From Pyropia haitanensis (Eukaryota; Rhodophyta; Bangiophyceae; Bangiales; Bangiaceae), in NCBI GenBank assembly GCA_008729055.1, contig SDUX01000004.1, positions 4,728,559 through 4,792,558 of the forward strand: a DNA stretch of 64,000 nucleotides, read 5' to 3'. The notes under the pieces were generated by a model. The model searched no databases. It saw nothing but the letters and a program-made list of their open reading frames with translations, and was not told the origin of the DNA. Positions 11,217 to 22,066 of this stretch are shown here, piece after piece. Made by a program: the position numbers and the translations under genes. The first letter of the stretch is position 1. Every line of letters begins with the position of its first letter.

Positions 11217-11383
11217 AACGCTCGCCTGGGTCCCTGTGTGGGGCAGGCCTCGCGTGCAGCGCCCGCCAAGCCAGCGGCCGTTTCCGCTCCCCGTGGAGCC
11301 CCGCGCCGTGGACGCCGCGGCTCTCCAAGTACGCTGCTCTCTCAGCTCTGACGTCGTCCCCCCACTCGCCGCCGCTGCCCACC

Positions 11384-12553
11384 ATGGCGCCTTCCAAGTG
11401 GCAGGCCGTTGCTGCCGTCGCCATCGTCGTCGCCGCCGCCGCCGCCCGTGTGGCGGGTGCGCCCGGCTCGCCCGGCGAGCCGATTGCCGGCTACACGTTT
11501 GTCACGGACGTGTCACAGCACGCGCGCATCGACCTGGACATCCGCGCCATTGAGGAGGCCGAGACCGACTACGCCACCGCGCTGACCATCTACACCGAGG
11601 GGGCCAACTCGGTCAAGGACGGGGGCGCCAACCGCACCCTCCAGGGCTTTTCCACATCGTACCTCGAGGCGGGCCCCGCGCAGGAGGAGCCGCTCGCGGT
11701 CGCGGCGCAAGCGTTTTGGGGGGACTGGGACTATGGCAACCGCCACGTGCTGGCCGCCCTCGGCGGCAACGACTCTGCCACGTACGGGGAGTACGGGACG
11801 GGGGCGCTCGCGGCGGACCCCGCGGCGCGGCTGCAGATCATCAAGAAGGTCATCAAGTTCTCCATCATCCCGCAGTACGTGCAGCACGAGCTGGAGGAGG
11901 CCCTCACCGAGAACGGGGAGGCCGAGTACCCCGCCGCGGTCAAGCACTGGGACGAGGCGTGGGCGTTTTACGCGGGCTCCCTCGAGGCGGGCAACGCGAC
12001 GGGCTACTCGGCGTACATCCTGCCAGAGAAGCGGGCCAAGAACTTTGGCACCGTCGACGGCGAGCGCAGCAGCGTCAACGTGCGGCTGCTGGCGGCCATG
12101 ACCGCCGGCCAGGGGCTCGTCGCCGCCGCCGCGGACGGCACCGCGCTCACCGACACGGTCCGTTGCACCCGCGGGCTGATGGCGGTCGCGCCCATCCAGG
12201 GGTGCCTCCGGTACGCGTACAAGGTGTCGTCGCCGGACGTGTCACCGGAAGAGGTGCTCGCCAAGGAGTCGGCCGAGGCGTGGGCGTTTTGCGCGGCCGC
12301 CCTGCCGGGCCTCGCCGCCGTCGACGCGGCCGCGGCAGAGGCGGTGCGCGCCGAGACGTACCTGGCCGGCACCAAGCGCGTCGCGTGGCCGGTCGTGCGG
12401 GCGGCGTTTGGGGCGGCAAACCTCAACCGCATGGGCATCAGCTGCGCCGACATTGGCAGCCTCAACACCGAGTACCCAGAGGCGGCGCACCCGGTGTGTG
12501 AGGACAGCGCGGAGGGGCTGACCAACACGGGCCAGGGGACAAACTTTTGTTGA
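11384..12553 (+). CDS. FEA1: FEA1-like secreted iron/CO2-responsive protein
   Basis: 389 aa. Residues 1-25 form a secretory signal (Lys, long Ala/Val core, cleavage likely after VAG). The mature protein shows the FEA1/H43 pattern: EEAETDYATALTIYTEGANS near the start, KHWDEAWAFYAGSLE in the middle, EKRAKNFGT, SSVNVRLLAAM, then APIQGCLRYAYKVSS and ESAEAWAFCAAALPGL. These Trp/Phe/Asp-rich helices recur in the Chlamydomonas periplasmic FEA1 (also called H43), which is induced by low iron or high CO2 and helps iron assimilation. Related proteins are known from other algae. Six cysteines in the mature chain suit an extracellular disulfide-bonded protein. No intron. The start is CACCATGG, immediately followed by the signal peptide. 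The function in this organism is inferred from family resemblance; the symbol is the family name. Confidence 0.8.
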   Translation: MAPSKWQAVAAVAIVVAAAAARVAGAPGSPGEPIAGYTFVTDVSQHARIDLDIRAIEEAETDYATALTIYTEGANSVKDGGANRTLQGFSTSYLEAGPAQEEPLAVAAQAFWGDWDYGNRHVLAALGGNDSATYGEYGTGALAADPAARLQIIKKVIKFSIIPQYVQHELEEALTENGEAEYPAAVKHWDEAWAFYAGSLEAGNATGYSAYILPEKRAKNFGTVDGERSSVNVRLLAAMTAGQGLVAAAADGTALTDTVRCTRGLMAVAPIQGCLRYAYKVSSPDVSPEEVLAKESAEAWAFCAAALPGLAAVDAAAAEAVRAETYLAGTKRVAWPVVRAAFGAANLNRMGISCADIGSLNTEYPEAAHPVCEDSAEGLTNTGQGTNFC

Positions 12554-13365
12554 CGGCGCACCGAGTCAGGGAGAGGGGAGTGGGGACACGTCGGGGGGAG
12601 CAAGGGAGGGGCGGCCGCTCTCCGTAGTGGCGCCGTGGCAGGCAAATGAGCCAGTGGCCCACCAGCTAGCGCCAGACTGTTAACCATGGCGCTCGTATGG
12701 CACTTCTTCAGCCCACCCGTTGTACACGTTGTCTACACGCAGGCTGCCCAGTCCCCTCCCCCTTACCACTACCACTGAGGAGCCACCAGCCCTGTCCCAG
12801 CACAGCGCCTGCGAGTCACGCACCTCGGGTGGCCCGCCTCTGTCCGGGTCCGTACGGGACGAGGCGTCCGCGTCCCCGTTCCCTCCCCTGCCCTGCCCCC
12901 CTCAGCTGACCCGCCTGCCCCATCTCACGACGGCGGCCACCCACGCAACAAAAGCGTGGCGACGGCGCGTGGTGGCACGCGGCAGTCCGCCACGCCCAGC
13001 AAACGAGAGGCCACACGGGAGAGAAATACCGACGCAACAAATAATAGTCAAAGAGGGGGGGGGCGTGTACGCAGAGACCCCAGACCTCTGCGTGGGTCAA
13101 CCAGCCCACCCCCTGCAGCCCGCACCACAGGCCAACCGCCACCCCCACCCGCGACGCGGTCAGAGACAACAGCGGGGGAGCCGTGGGACACCCCCCCGCC
13201 ACCGCACCAGCCCGCCACGCCCCACCCGCGACGCAGCGGCGACAGCCGCGGTTGCTGCCGCCGTGCGTCCCCCCCCCCAGCCCGAATCTCCAAGCCCGCC
13301 CCAACCCCAACCCCAACCCCGCCCCCCACCCCCCCACCCCCCCACCCCCCCGCGTGTGCCCGACA
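12554..13365. other. Convergent intergenic region
   Basis: This lies between the 3' ends of the FEA1-like gene (+) and the NAXD gene (-). No gene is supported. It ends in C-rich repeats (CCCCAA x3, then ACCCCCC x3, about 13301-13352) that would be in the NAXD 3' untranslated region. Confidence 0.6.
13301..13352. repeat. Short C4A2 / C6A tandem repeats
   Basis: Three CCCCAA units are followed by three ACCCCCC units. They are telomere-like in composition but too short to be a telomere and embedded between genes. Confidence 0.6.
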
Positions 13366-14678
13366 TCAGCACGGAAACAGCTCCTCAAACGCCCCGCCCA
13401 CCTCGGCCAGCACGTCCGCCGCGCCCATCGCGCGGCGGTGCTTGGCAAACGCCCGTGCCGAGGCGGTGCGCACGACCACGCACGCCGCGTAGGCGGCGGC
13501 GGGCGGCGTCGGCGGCGGCGCCGCCGCCGCCGCCGGCGCGTCCCCGTCGGCGTGCGCCGCCGGTGGCGGCGGCGGCGGCGGCGCGGCGAGGCCCTCCCAG
13601 ATGGCCGCCGTCGCGAGGCAGCCGGCAAGGATGTCGCCCTGCCCGCCCGCCCGCCGCGGGCAGCCGCCCACGTCCACCTTCCAGTCGCCGCCGCTGCCGC
13701 CACCCCCGCCGGCCCCGCCGTCGGCCGCGGCGGCGGCGGCGGCCCGCCAGCTGACCACGTCGGTCACGCCCTTGGCGACGAGCACCCCCCGGTGACCCAG
13801 CAGCGCGGCCAGGTCCGGCGGGCGCCCCCCCCCCCCCCCCGCTTGGCGGCGGCCGCGACCAGCCGCGACGCCTCGGCCGCGTTTGGCGTGGCAATCAGGC
13901 GGCCGCGGTAGCCGCGTGCCGCCTCCCAAACCGCCGGCCGCGAGGCGAGCAGGTACAGCCCGTCCGCGTCGAGGACGACCGGGATGTGGCCGCGGTGGCC
14001 GCCGCGGGCGGCGGGCCCGCCCGCAAAAACGTCGGTGAGGACGGCGGCGGCCATGTCGAGCGCCTCTTCCCCGCGGCCCAGCCCCGGGCCGACGAGCAGC
14101 CCGTGGACGCGGGGGAGGACGTCCGCGGCGGCGGCGGCGGTCGGCACGGCGGTGACCATCAGCTCGGGGGAGAAGGCCTGGATGGCGGCGGCGGCGCCGC
14201 CCGCGGCGGGGGTGAGGATGGTGACGAGGTCGGCGCCAAAGCGGGCGGCGGCGAGGCCGGCGAGGGCGGGCGCGCCCGCGTACGAGCCGCTCCCGCCGAG
14301 CACCGCGAGGCGGCCGTGGGAGCCCTTGTGGCCGGCGCCAGAGAGCGGCGGCACGACGCGGGTGCGAAAGTGGTCGAGGATGGCGGCGTGGGGGGAGGCC
14401 GCCGTCAGCGCCGCGGGGGGGTGGGGGGGGGGGGGGGGGGGCGCCGGCGGGCCGGCCATACTCGCCGCCCCCGCCGCCGCCGCCGCGCCGCCGCTGCCGG
14501 CCGTGACCGCAGTGGCAGCCGCCACGGGCCGCCCGCCGCCGCCGCCGCCGCCGCCGGCGAGCGTCGACCGCCGCCGCGGCCGCGGCAACGGCGGGCGCGC
14601 GTGGCGGGCGCCGCCGGCACGCCACGGCAGGGCGGTGGCGGTGGGGGAGACGACAAACGCGGGCGGGCGGGGGGGCAT
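13366..14678 (-). CDS. NAXD: ATP/ADP-dependent NAD(P)H-hydrate dehydratase, frame break
   Basis: Repairs hydrated NADH/NADPH by dehydration (YjeF C-terminal, ribokinase-like fold). From ATG 14678 come a Pro/Arg/Ala N-terminus that could be an organelle-targeting peptide, then GAGHKGSHGRLAVLGGSGSY, GADLVTILTPAAGG, SPELMVTAV, GLLVGPGLGRGEE, PVVLDADGLYLLA and IATPNAAEASRL. The frame then breaks in a C run on the plus strand (about 13834-13850). It resumes in another frame with GVLVAKGVTDVVSW and the signature VGGCPRRAGGQGDILAGCLA, ending near SARAFAKHRRAMGAADVLAE. All family motifs lie in the correct order on both sides of the run, so this is one gene whose homopolymer length is wrong or variable, about 437 aa in all. 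A shorter start at 14459 would omit most of the N-terminal extension. Confidence 0.85.
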
Positions 14679-16786
14679 GGCCGCCGCGGCGGGGCGGGGG
14701 GGGGGGGGGGATGGGCGAGCCCGGTGGGTGGGGCGGGGGGGGTGAGGGGGGAAGGGACCGCCCGGACGGCGTGGACGGCGTCGGTGGTGGGTGTGGCAGC
14801 AGCAGACGGGCGGTGGCGCGCGCCCGGCCGCGGGGGGGGGGGGGGGGGGGGCGGGTGCGAGCGGCGGCTGGCCGGCGCGCGCGCGGCCGGCCGGCGCGCG
14901 CAATGCGGCAACGAGGCGGCGGCGGGACGCACCTGATTGGCCGCCGCCCGCGGCGGCGGCGCGCCGCGCGCGTGCAAAAAGCCGGGGCGGCCCCCCCGCG
15001 GCGGGTGGTTCCAGCACGAGCCAAGCGCGGCGCAGCCGGGGGGGGGGGGGGGGTCGCCGGCCGCGCCCGACGGGTCGGGTGCCGCCGCGCGGGGGGGGGG
15101 GCACGACCGGCGGCGCGGCCGCCGCGGCGGCCCCACCGGCACGGCGGGCCGCGCGCGCGCGTGGGGATGCGCACGACGGCGTGGACCGGCACGGCCAGGT
15201 GGCCGCGGCACCGAGATTGCAAGAGAGAGAACCAGAGCGCCGGCGGCAGCGCGCCGGTGCGCGCGTCGAGCCTATATAGCCTATCGATGCGCCGGCGCCG
15301 CCGGCCGACGGGCCGACGCGCGCGCCCGCAGACGGGGCGTGCGGGCGTGTACTCTACGGCCCGGGGGGGACCACGGCGCCGCGGCCCACAAACGCCGCAG
15401 CCATTGCCGGGGCGGCAGCCGCGTCGGGCTCGGGGTCAAACACAACACCGCCCGCCCGGCGGCACCTGGACCGTACACCCCCGCCGCCCCCTCCACCCCC
15501 GCCCGCTCTCCCGCGGCAGACAGGCGCCGAGCGCGCAGCCGGGCGCGCCGCCGCCGCCGCCGGTCGTGCCCGGCCGGGCAGACGCGGCCGCCGCGGCGAC
15601 GGCGCACGGCGGCACGTGCGTCGGCGGCGGGCCGCCGCCGCGGCCGGCCGCCGCGGCCGGCCGCGTGCCCCCGAGCGCCACTCCCGCCACCGCCACCCGG
15701 CGGCGCCGGTGGCGCGAGGCGCTGCGCCACTGCACGGGGGGGGGGGGAGGAGCGCCGCAGTCACGCGGGCAGAGACCACAGGGACCGCCACCGCGTGCTG
15801 TGCCAACGCGGCGACCGCGCGTGGCGGTGGCGGCGCGGCAGGCCACACAACCAGCGGGACGGCTGCCGCTGGCCACTCCCCTCCTCCCCCCCCCACCCCA
15901 AGCGACGCCACGCCGCGGCAAGTCCTACACAGGCACACGACGCGGGGCGTGTCAGGGCGGAGGGCACCCGCGCCGTGCCGTGTCGTCGTTGCGTGCCGCT
16001 GGCCCCCCACCGCGTGCCGAGCCCCCACATGGGCGCCCGCCGCCATTGTTCATTGCCGCCACCACGTCCGCACCGGCGCGGACGGCGCGGACGGCGCGGC
16101 CGCCCAATCAAAGCGGGTGACCGCCCTCGCCAGCGTCCCCGCCGTCGGTGGGCGCACGCGGTCCGACTGGACGAGCCGCCACCGCGCCGTGGACGCACCC
16201 AGCGGCACAGGCCCGGCCGCGAGGCAGGGCCACGCGCGGCGCAACCGCCGTGTCCCCGCCGGCAACCGATGGCTTCCGCCTGCTTGCTCCCGCGCGCCTG
16301 CCCCTACTGCTGCTGCTGCTGTTGCTGCTTCTACTGTTGCTACGTTCCTCGTCGAGTGCCCCCCAGACAAGCACCACGCGCTCGACCGCTGCCGGGCCGC
16401 CATCCCGTCTGCCTGCCAGGCGTCGCGGCCCGCTGTGGCGGTGCTCCCCCACCCGGTCGGCGAGCGTGCGTCGGCTACGCTCGCTACTGCTGCCGCCGCC
16501 GGCAGCCCACCGCCGACCACGGCCGCGCCGTGGCAAGCACAGCCGACGCGGGCAAGGGGGAGGTGGGGGATGACCGGGCCGGGGGAGCCCGGCGGGAGCG
16601 GGGCCGCAACGGCGGCGGCGCCCCGCACCCGCCGGTGCACGAGCGACGGTACGCGGCCCGGGGCGAGCGCCCCCCCTGACGCCGACGCGCACCCCCCAGT
16701 GGGCCAGCCCTTCCGCCGCTCCACTAGCGCGGTCCCTGCCCACCTGGCGGCCCCCCCCGCGCCCCCCCCGGTGCCTCCTCCCCCCC
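14679..16786. other. Intergenic, no supported gene
   Basis: Upstream of NAXD (-) and downstream of the RING-H2 gene (-). A TATATA at 15273-15278 lies 595 bp from the NAXD start and could serve either strand. A short CTG-type run is at 16303-16342. The open frames are Arg/Ala/Pro-rich without domains. Confidence 0.55.
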
Positions 16787-17318
16787 TCACCCCTCCCCCC
16801 GCACGCGCGCCTTGCATAGCGGGCACGTGTCACGCACGCCCAGCCACACGTCCACGCACACCGCGTGGAAGGAGTGCACGCACGGGAGGGTGCGGAGGAC
16901 GTCCCCCGCCGCCGCCGCCTCGAGGCAGATGGCACACTTGGGGCGCCCGCCGCCGCCGGTGGCGGCGGCGGCCGTCGACGGCGCGCCGCCGTCGCCCCCC
17001 CCCCACGCGGCGGCGGCCCCCCCACCGCCGCCACCGCCGTCGCCGTTGCCGTCGCCGTCGCCGTCGCCGCCAGCGTCGCCCATCACCCACGTCGGCAGCG
17101 CCGCGATCTGCGTCGGCGACAGCCCCCGCGGCACGCTGCCGACCGCGTCGCCCAGCGCGAGGAGCCCCTCGTACGTGTCCTCCGCGACCGCCCCGTACGC
17201 CGTTCCCGGCGACGGCGGCGGCGACGGCGGCGGGGTGTACCAGGTGAGCACCGCCGCCATCAGCAGCATCAGCAGCGCCAGGTGCCACGTTGCCCGATCC
17301 GCCGCGGCTTCCGCCTTG

Positions 17319-17354
<36 letters not shown>

Positions 17355-17677
17355 TCCTCCGCGTCCGCGTCGGGGGTGGGGGCGGCGGCCGCCGCCGCCG
17401 CCGCCGCCGCCGCGGACGCGTCGGTCGCCCCCGTCGGCGGAACCGCAGCAAGAGGGGGGGCCACCGCCGCCGCCGCCGCCGCCGCCACCGCCGCGCGCGC
17501 CGGGGGGGGGGGGGAGCCGACGACCGCCGCCGCGGCGGGCGCCGCCGCCGCCACCGCCGCCGCCACCACCGCCGCGGCGGCGAGGAGCAGCCAGATGGCG
17601 GCGGCGGCGGCCGGGGGGGGCCGCCAGCGGCAGCGCCGCCCGCGCGCCGCGCGCGGCCGCAGCGTGTACCCAGGCAT
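16787..17677 (-). CDS. Membrane RING-H2 E3 ubiquitin ligase
   Basis: 296 aa. The C-terminal RING-H2 finger is C248-x2-C251-x14-C266-x-H268-x2-H271-x2-C274-x10-C285-x2-C288, including [14 protein letters not shown] and CPLC, ending 8 residues from the C terminus. Two hydrophobic stretches (about 23-50 and 131-147, the latter [19 protein letters not shown]) suggest membrane anchoring. [14 protein letters not shown] segment before the RING recalls the GLD/GL motif of ATL-type plant ligases. Poly-Ala and Gly/Asp linkers fill the rest. The family transfers ubiquitin from an E2 to a substrate; substrate unknown. The start follows a long C tract and reads CCCACCATG. No intron needed. Confidence 0.85.
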
Positions 17678-19982
17678 GGTGGGCGGGGGCGGGGGGGGGG
17701 GGGGGGGGGGGGGCGGGAGCCGCCGCGGGCGTCGGGCAGACGGGCAACGACGGGCAGCGGCGGGGGCGCCGACGGCGACGGCACGGCAACCGCGGGCGGT
17801 CGGCCGGCGGGCGGGCGGTGCACACGCCGCTGCGGGGTGGGCGCCGGTACGGCGGGCGGCGCGGGGGAAGAGGGGGGGGTAGCGCCGGCGGAAGGGGAGG
17901 GCCAGGGGGGGGGTGCCGCCGCTCGCGGTCCGCTCGCGGTCCGCTCGCGCGCGGCGGCCGTGTGCCGGAAACGTGGGTGGGCGGCGGCGCGCTCGTCGAC
18001 GCGGCTGCGCGGTGCAAGCAGGAGAGCGGGGGCGCCGCGGCGCAAGCCCCGACGGTGTGTGGGGTGTGGGCGCTCCGCGGTCTTGGGGTCCACCTTCCGG
18101 AGGGGGGGGGGGGGGGGCGTGGGGAGCGGACGGACCATGCCACGTGGAGATCACGCAAGGCGCGCGCCAGTGGGGTGTGGGGGCGGTCGGCTGTGAGCGC
18201 CTGGCCTGCGGCACGCTCGGCCACAACCTCGGCATCGCGATGGACTATTCGCACGAAACAATCTGCGTGGAACCTCCTGTCGAGCCGATGGGCCACCTCT
18301 CTGGCGCCTGCCTTTTTTCACGCCCATCGGCGTCCCACCAGTTTTGTGCCGCGTCGAGGCGCGGGGTGAGGCGGCGAACAACGAGGGCCAGTGGGGGTGG
18401 CGTACGGACAGAGGGGGGCAGTTGGCGGCGAGGCGGGATGCGACTGGGAGCAGCGAAAGGCTGCGTAGAAGGGGGTGTGGGGGGCGGCGTTGTTGAGAAA
18501 GGCGGGGGGGTTGGGGGGGGAAGGCCCGGTTGGGGCGGCTTGGAGCCGGTACGGCTTGCTGGGCGACGGCTGCCACGGGAACAGGCGGTGTCGCCATGCT
18601 CGCGGCAACGCGCAAGCAGTCCCGTACGCCTCGCGGCGCCCAGCCGTCAGCGTCCACCTCGTGGCGTTCCATGTCGGCCTCACCGCCCGCCTTGACCCGC
18701 CGGTGCCGCGGCAAGAGCAGCCGCCAGCCACGCCCCCACAACGTGCTGGCCGACGCCATTTCGCCCCCCCCATGTTCATCGTCCTGCACTCCCACCTGAC
18801 ACTCCCATCCCGCTCTTCTTGTAGCCCGCTTCACCACCGTTGCTTCCGCTACCCCGGCGCCCGTCCCTCGCACTTCCCTCTCCGTAGCGCTTCCACACTC
18901 GTCACTCATCCCCCACTCGCCACGCTATACCATTGGGGCGCTCCCTCTATCGCCACCGCCGCCCGTCTTCCGCCCCGCGTTGCCACCCCCCGCCCCCCGC
19001 CGCCGCCCACCCCGCCGCCGCTCACGGGGCGTTTGCTACCCACCCCGCGCGTCTGGCAAGAGCCCCGCTCGCCCCCCTCCCGCAGCACCAACCGGGGTGA
19101 CGCCAGGCGCTGCATCGGCGGTCTGCCGCCTCGCGGCGGCTGACCCACCGTGCCCGCGTCTGCTGCCGCCGTCACGCACGCGGCTCTTGCGGCCGGCACG
19201 CCGCGGCCGCCCCGCCGGCCACGCGGCCACCGGCGGGCGGCGGGGCGACCGTGTACCCCCAGCGCACGCCATCCCCGGCCTTTTTCGACGGAATCTCCGT
19301 CCCACCCACAGGACGGTGGATCGGTCGTCACGCGGAGGTCGGGACGCCCGCGGCTCGTCGGCGTGTCCCCAATCCCGCGGCGCCACCCACCGCTCCACAC
19401 ACTCCACGCCCACCCCCCCCCCCCCCCCGCCCGCCCGCCACCCCAAGCCACCGCCGCGACGCCCGTCCCGCCCATTGGCCTGGCCCGCTCCACCGCCCCC
19501 ACCGCGACCGCCGCGGCGGGCCGGCCGCGTGGCGTCGGCCGGCCACCCCCCCCCCACCTTCCCTTTCCCCGGCCGCCCGCGCGCCCTGCGGAGCCTGCGC
19601 GGGTTGCCGCCGCGGCGGTGCCGCCGGCGGGGCCTCCCCGCTCCCGCGTCACCCGCCGCCCCCCCCCCCCCCCCTCCGCCCCGCGGGCGCCGTCCGTCGC
19701 GGTCCGCACCCCGACGGCGACGACCGCCCACCCCCCCCCCCCCCCGCCGCCGCCGCCACCACCCCCCCCCCCCCCCCCCCGACAACCGCCATCCCCACCC
19801 CCGCGGCGGGCCGCCACCCGCGGCTGGGGCGCAACCGGCCCGATTCCCCCCCCCCCCACCCGATGATGATGGGCCGGCAGCGGCCGGCGGCGGCGGGCGT
19901 CCCCCCCCCCGCCCCCCGCCGCTCCGCCCGAGGTGCCACCCGCCGTCGGCCGCGCCCGCGTTTGTGGGCGCGCTCGGCGTGC

Positions 19983-20036
<54 letters not shown>

Positions 20037-20175
20037 GGCCGGCGGCGGTGGGGGGCGGCGGGCGGCGGCGGGTGGCGGCGGCGGCTGGTGGCGGCCGGCG
20101 GCGTCGGTGGGTGGGGGGGAGGGGATGGGTGGGCATGGGCTTGGGGGGGGGGGGGGGGGGGGGGGTGGGGGGGCG
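17678..20175. other. Divergent intergenic region, RING-H2 to MATE
   Basis: Starts with a C tract on the minus strand (the RING-H2 leader) and ends in G- and C-runs plus a (CGG)n microsatellite. Long overlapping frames on both strands are Arg/Pro/Gly-rich and carry no recognisable domain. No gene called. Confidence 0.55.
19985..20037. repeat. CGG microsatellite
   Basis: About 17 nearly perfect GGC units precede the MATE gene. Confidence 0.9.
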
Positions 20176-21900
20176 ATGGGGGGGGACGCGGCCGCCCCTG
20201 CTGGCGCGGCCGCTGGTGCGGGCGCCGCGCCGGGCGGGGGCGCCGCGGCGGCTGCCGCGACGGGCGGCGGCGCCCCCCCCCCCCAGCCGGTGCCGCCGGC
20301 GCGGCCAAGGCGACGGCGGCGGCGGCGGCCGCCGGCGCTGCCGGCGGCCTGACGACCGCCCAGCTGGACGCGACCATCTGGGCGCTGGCCATCCCCGCCC
20401 TCGGCTCCCTCCTCTGCGAGCCCGTCCTGTCGCTGGTGGACACGGCGTTTATCGGCCGCCTGCCGTCGGCGGCGGCGCTCGGCGGCCTCGGCATCGCGAC
20501 GCTCGTCACCAACAGCGCGTACGCGCTGTTTGGTTTCCTTGGCGTCGCGACGACGCCGCTCGTCGCGCGGCCGCCCGCGCGCGTCGGCTCCGCGTCGGCG
20601 GCGATCGCCACCTCCCTGTCGCTCGCCCTGACCGCCGGCACCGCGCTCGGCGTCGCGCTCTACGCGGGCGCCGTGCCGCTGGCGGTGGCCATGGGCGCCA
20701 CGCCGGGGGTGACGCTGCCCCACACGGTCGGCTACCTGCGCGGCCGGGCGGTCGCGGCGCCCGCGGTGCTCGGCCTCCTCTCCATCCACGGCGCGTACCG
20801 GGGCCTCCGCGATACCGTCACGCCGCTGCGCATTACGGTGGCGGCCAACGTGGTGAACCTGGTGCTCGACCCGGTGCTCATCTTTGGGGCGGGCCTCGGC
20901 GCGGCGGGCGCGGCGCTCGCCACCTCCGCGTCGCAGGTACTGGCGCTGGGCCTCCTCCTCCGCCGCCTCGTCGCGGACGGGCTGCTGGTGCCGGCCGACG
21001 TCCGCCGCGTGCGGCCACGCTGGTGGGCGCCGCTGCTGCGCGCCGCCGCCGCGCTGACGGTGCGGACGGGCGCGATCCTCGCGACCGTCGCCGCGGCGGG
21101 CGCGACCGCCGCGGGGGGGGGGGCCGTCGCGTCCGCCGCGTTTGAGATCACGCGCGGGCTGTGGGTGCTGTCGGCCATGGCGCTCGACTCGCTCGCGCAC
21201 GCGGCGCAGGCGCTGGTCGCGGCGGCGATGCCGCGCACGCCGGCCGCCGCCGCTGACCGCGACGAGGGGGGGGGGGGAGCGGTCGGCGCGCCGGCCGCGC
21301 AGGCCGCCAAGGCGGGCGCACCCCCCGCGGCGGCGGCAGCACCGGCGGCGGTGGCGGCAGCACCGGCGGCGGCAGCACCGGCGGCGGCGCCTGTGGCGCG
21401 GCGGCCGGGGCGCCCCCCCCCCCCCTCCCCCCGGCGGCGGCAGCGTCGCGCTCGCCCGCCGCTACGCCACCCGCGCGCTGACGCTCGGCCTCGCCGCTGG
21501 CGTGGCGGTCGGCGGCGCCGCGTTTGCGGCGGCGCCCCTCCTCCCCCGCCTCTTTACGCTGCACCCCCCCACGGCCGCCGCGGCCGCGTCGTGCGTGCGC
21601 GTCGCGGCCGTCGCGATGCCCATCAACGCCACCGTCTTTGTCCTCGACGGCGTCCTCGCCGGCGTGTGCGACTGGCCCTACCTGGCCGCCGCGGTGGCGG
21701 CGGCGGGGGGGGCGGGGCTCGCCGCGCTCGCGGGCATCCGGTCGGCGGGGGTGGTGGTGGCGGCGTCGCCGACCGCGGCGGGGGTGGCGTGGGTGTTTGC
21801 CGCGCTCAACGTGCTGATGGCCGCCCGCGCGGCGGCGCTGCTCGGCCGGTTTTTCCAGCGGGGGGGGCCGCTGGATGACCGGCCGCCGGTACGGCGGTAG
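20176..21900 (+). CDS. MATE/DinF-type multidrug or metabolite exporter, composite frame
   Basis: MATE transporters exchange cations for organic solutes across membranes through 12 helices in two lobes. The first lobe is clear from about 20350: LDATIWALAIPALGSLLCEP, LSLVDTAFIGRLPSA, LGGLGIATLVTNSAYALFGF, LRDTVTPLRITVAANVVNLV, LDPVLIFGAGLGAAGAALAT. After an Ala/Pro/Gly-rich loop (about 21240-21430) a C run (21412-21432) switches the frame. The second lobe then continues: RYATRALTLGLAAGVAVGG, FVLDGVLAGVCDWPYLAAAV, AWVFAALNVLMAARAAALLG. The pattern resembles the plant DinF/EDS5 subgroup, whose members are often plastidial; no transit peptide can be proven. The N-terminus is uncertain: ATG 20176 lies in another frame separated by a C run at 20273-20284. 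Length about 570 aa if both runs are corrected. Confidence 0.75.
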
Positions 21901-22007
21901 GAGGGGCGGGGGTTGGGGGGGGGGGGGGGGGTGGAGGGGAGTGGCGGGGGGAATCGAGCGGGGGGGGAGGGGGGGGGGGACGCCGGCTGGCCAGTGGGCT
22001 GCGCACG

Positions 22008-22066
22008 ATGAGTGGGGTGGGTGGGTGGGGTGGGGTGGGGTGGGGGGGGGGGGGGGGGGGGGGTGG
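22008..22066. repeat. G/T-rich simple repeat
   Basis: GTGGGTGGGTGGGGT units pass into an uninterrupted G run of about 18 bases. Both the length call and any frame across it are unreliable. Confidence 0.8.

Larger units (their letters stand above)
9132..11383. other. Intergenic, includes FEA1 promoter
   Basis: No gene could be supported between the SANT gene and the FEA1-like gene. It contains two triplet repeats and GC-rich frames without domains. The last 180 bases contain the TATA-like box described separately. Confidence 0.6.

Noticed and set aside
13301..13352. Telomere-like C4A2 and C6A repeats
   Set aside because: Only three units each, interstitial and next to a gene end; ordinary C-rich simple sequence is enough.
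15273..15278. TATATA as a promoter for a plus-strand gene
   Set aside because: No supported plus-strand gene lies downstream for several kilobases; the box is palindromic and 595 bp from NAXD, so its role is undetermined.
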